Positions 53,948-54,632 of a stretch of 54,632 nucleotides of DNA are shown here, one piece after another (position 1 is the first letter of the stretch; every line of letters begins with the position of its first letter). The notes beneath the pieces were generated by a model. It searched no databases. It was not told the origin of the DNA and was given only the letters and a program-made list of their open reading frames with translations. This DNA is from JAJTFA01 sp044351265 (GTDB lineage Bacteria > Bacteroidota > Bacteroidia > UKL13-3): contig JBILGC010000010.1 of the NCBI GenBank assembly GCA_044351265.1, positions 1 through 54,632 of the forward strand. Reading direction: 5' to 3'. The position numbers and the translations under genes were made by a program.

Positions 53948-54632
53948 CAAATCAATTATTCCCTGCTTGCCCCATTCCTCCATCTCCTGCTCACTCCAAA
54001 GTGTTGGGTAAAAAATTCTTTTCTGAAAGCGTGGTGGCAGGTATTTCTGCCAGTTGGTTCCGCCTGTTGCTGCAATATCTACCGAATCGCGCTGCAAGTA
54101 GCGCACAGCAGATTTATAATGAACCAAAGGCCAATTAACATTTACATTTAAATCGAACTGACGCAACTGGGCAAGTAATTCTTCATCTTGTTTTTCTGAT
54201 GCCGTCATTGCATCATAAACTGCCATCATATTCTTGTGTTTATATGCCTCAGCAAGTTGAATAAAATGTGCAGCATATTTATCTTCAAACTGGGTTAACG
54301 TAAAGGTTTTTTTACCGGTTGCCAATTCAGTTGCACCTGCCTGCCAATATATGTTTTCAAACATTTTTGCAATGCTATCATCAGCTTTAACTTGAGCCCG
54401 TTGATTTTTATCAACCAAATTGATGAAATGTGTTGCGCAAATTTCTATCATTCGGTATTGTGCCGACTGAAATCCGCTTGCAGGTAAAAGACTCATTCTA
54501 AATTGAAGAAACTGTTTCTGATCCATTCCATCAACCATAATTTCAAAAGAGCGGGTTAGATTTCTAAAATATGCATTGATGCGTCTGAGGCGTTCTACAA
54601 AAAATGAAACTTTGATACTACCCTTCAAATCG
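53933..54632 (-). CDS. kynA: Tryptophan 2,3-dioxygenase, C-terminal part (5' end beyond window)
   Basis: The minus-strand frame is open to the right edge, so the N-terminus is missing; a TTG at 54628 is not the true start. The protein shows tryptophan 2,3-dioxygenase landmarks: FVERLRRINAYFRNLTRSFE, QFLQFRMSLLPASGFQSAQY with the conserved Arg, and near the end AATGGTNWQKYLP (the GTGG substrate loop). It opens the indole ring with O2 using haem, first step of the kynurenine pathway. The distance after GTGG is short, a normal Bacteroidota feature. Its end overlaps the ispD end by 15 bases. Confidence 0.88.
   Translation of the reverse strand, partial: DLKGSIKVSFFVERLRRINAYFRNLTRSFEIMVDGMDQKQFLQFRMSLLPASGFQSAQYRMIEICATHFINLVDKNQRAQVKADDSIAKMFENIYWQAGATELATGKKTFTLTQFEDKYAAHFIQLAEAYKHKNMMAVYDAMTASEKQDEELLAQLRQFDLNVNVNWPLVHYKSAVRYLQRDSVDIAATGGTNWQKYLPPRFQKRIFYPTLWSEQEMEEWGKQGIIDLLNGK

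Noticed and set aside
1..54632. Insertion sequences, prophage, CRISPR, tRNA or rRNA
   Set aside because: No transposase or integrase protein, no regularly spaced direct repeats and no tRNA cloverleaf or rRNA segment was recognised by reading. A tRNA scan could still find a missed one.

Overview
The window is AT-rich bacterial chromosome, most likely from a member of the Bacteroidota (Chitinophagia/Sphingobacteriia-like or a neighbouring class; no genus can be fixed). The evidence is a complete alternative complex III operon (actABCDEF) with the Bacteroidota-type Tat-variant ActB, promoters of the TAnnTTTG class with few Shine-Dalgarno sites, a PolX-family protein with PHP domain, an orphan FtsE, and M16 peptidase and OmpA/TPR lipoprotein genes typical of that phylum. 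No tRNA, rRNA, insertion sequence, prophage or CRISPR array was seen.

Region 1 (1-14101) is a surface polysaccharide (O-antigen/capsule) locus, all on the + strand. It opens with the end of a Wzy/O-antigen ligase-like protein. Then come an asparagine synthetase-like enzyme, a GT4 glycosyltransferase, the trio hisH2-hisF2-wbpG-like (ammonia production, channelling and amidation of an N-acetyl sugar) and a GNAT acetyltransferase. The rest comprises a GT2 transferase, a polysaccharide deacetylase-like protein, a DegT-type aminotransferase, a PglC-like phosphoglycosyl transferase and a PglF/FlaA1-like 4,6-dehydratase. The locus is decaying. I read a PIG-L deacetylase pseudogene with multiple stops and a frameshift (6957-7408), a possible asparagine-synthetase-like remnant (8837-9052), a GNAT pseudogene with a one-base frameshift (9129-9367), and a dehydratase broken by an out-of-frame deletion near 13664. 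The first ~9.4 kb also looks more AT-rich than the rest.

Region 2 (14202-22721) is the alternative complex III operon: ActA (six CXXCH haem motifs), ActB, ActC, ActD, ActE, ActF, closed by a terminator. It passes electrons from menaquinol to a cytochrome c or oxidase. No oxidase genes follow it here.

Region 3 (22726-36657) is core housekeeping and metabolism: thiN, a DUF721 gene and recF on the minus strand; pdhA and a membrane-anchored TPR gene on the plus strand; hutI; then a minus-strand run of an SDR enzyme with a GT22-like membrane glycosyltransferase, an M16 protease, an acyl-CoA dehydrogenase, a ComEA-like helix-hairpin-helix protein, a 45-residue membrane protein that overlaps it, and an RmlD-like reductase.

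Region 4 (36746-54632) holds miaB, a sigma-54 activator without receiver domain, a YwqK-repeat exported protein, a PolX-like protein with degenerate polymerase site, a GT9 transferase, sucC, a LolD-type ATPase, a RecQ helicase with a displaced zinc module, two overlapping GT4-type transferases, ftsE with a 67-residue partner, an OmpA/TPR lipoprotein followed by a duplicated terminator, queA, ispD, and the 3' part of a tryptophan 2,3-dioxygenase running off the right edge.

I did not find a wholly new defence or mobile system. The most noteworthy signals are the decaying amidated-sugar locus, the WbpG-like enzyme lacking most zinc cysteines, the polymerase-dead PolX, the RecQ architecture, the overlapping small membrane gene, and the G9/C9 duplicated terminator.
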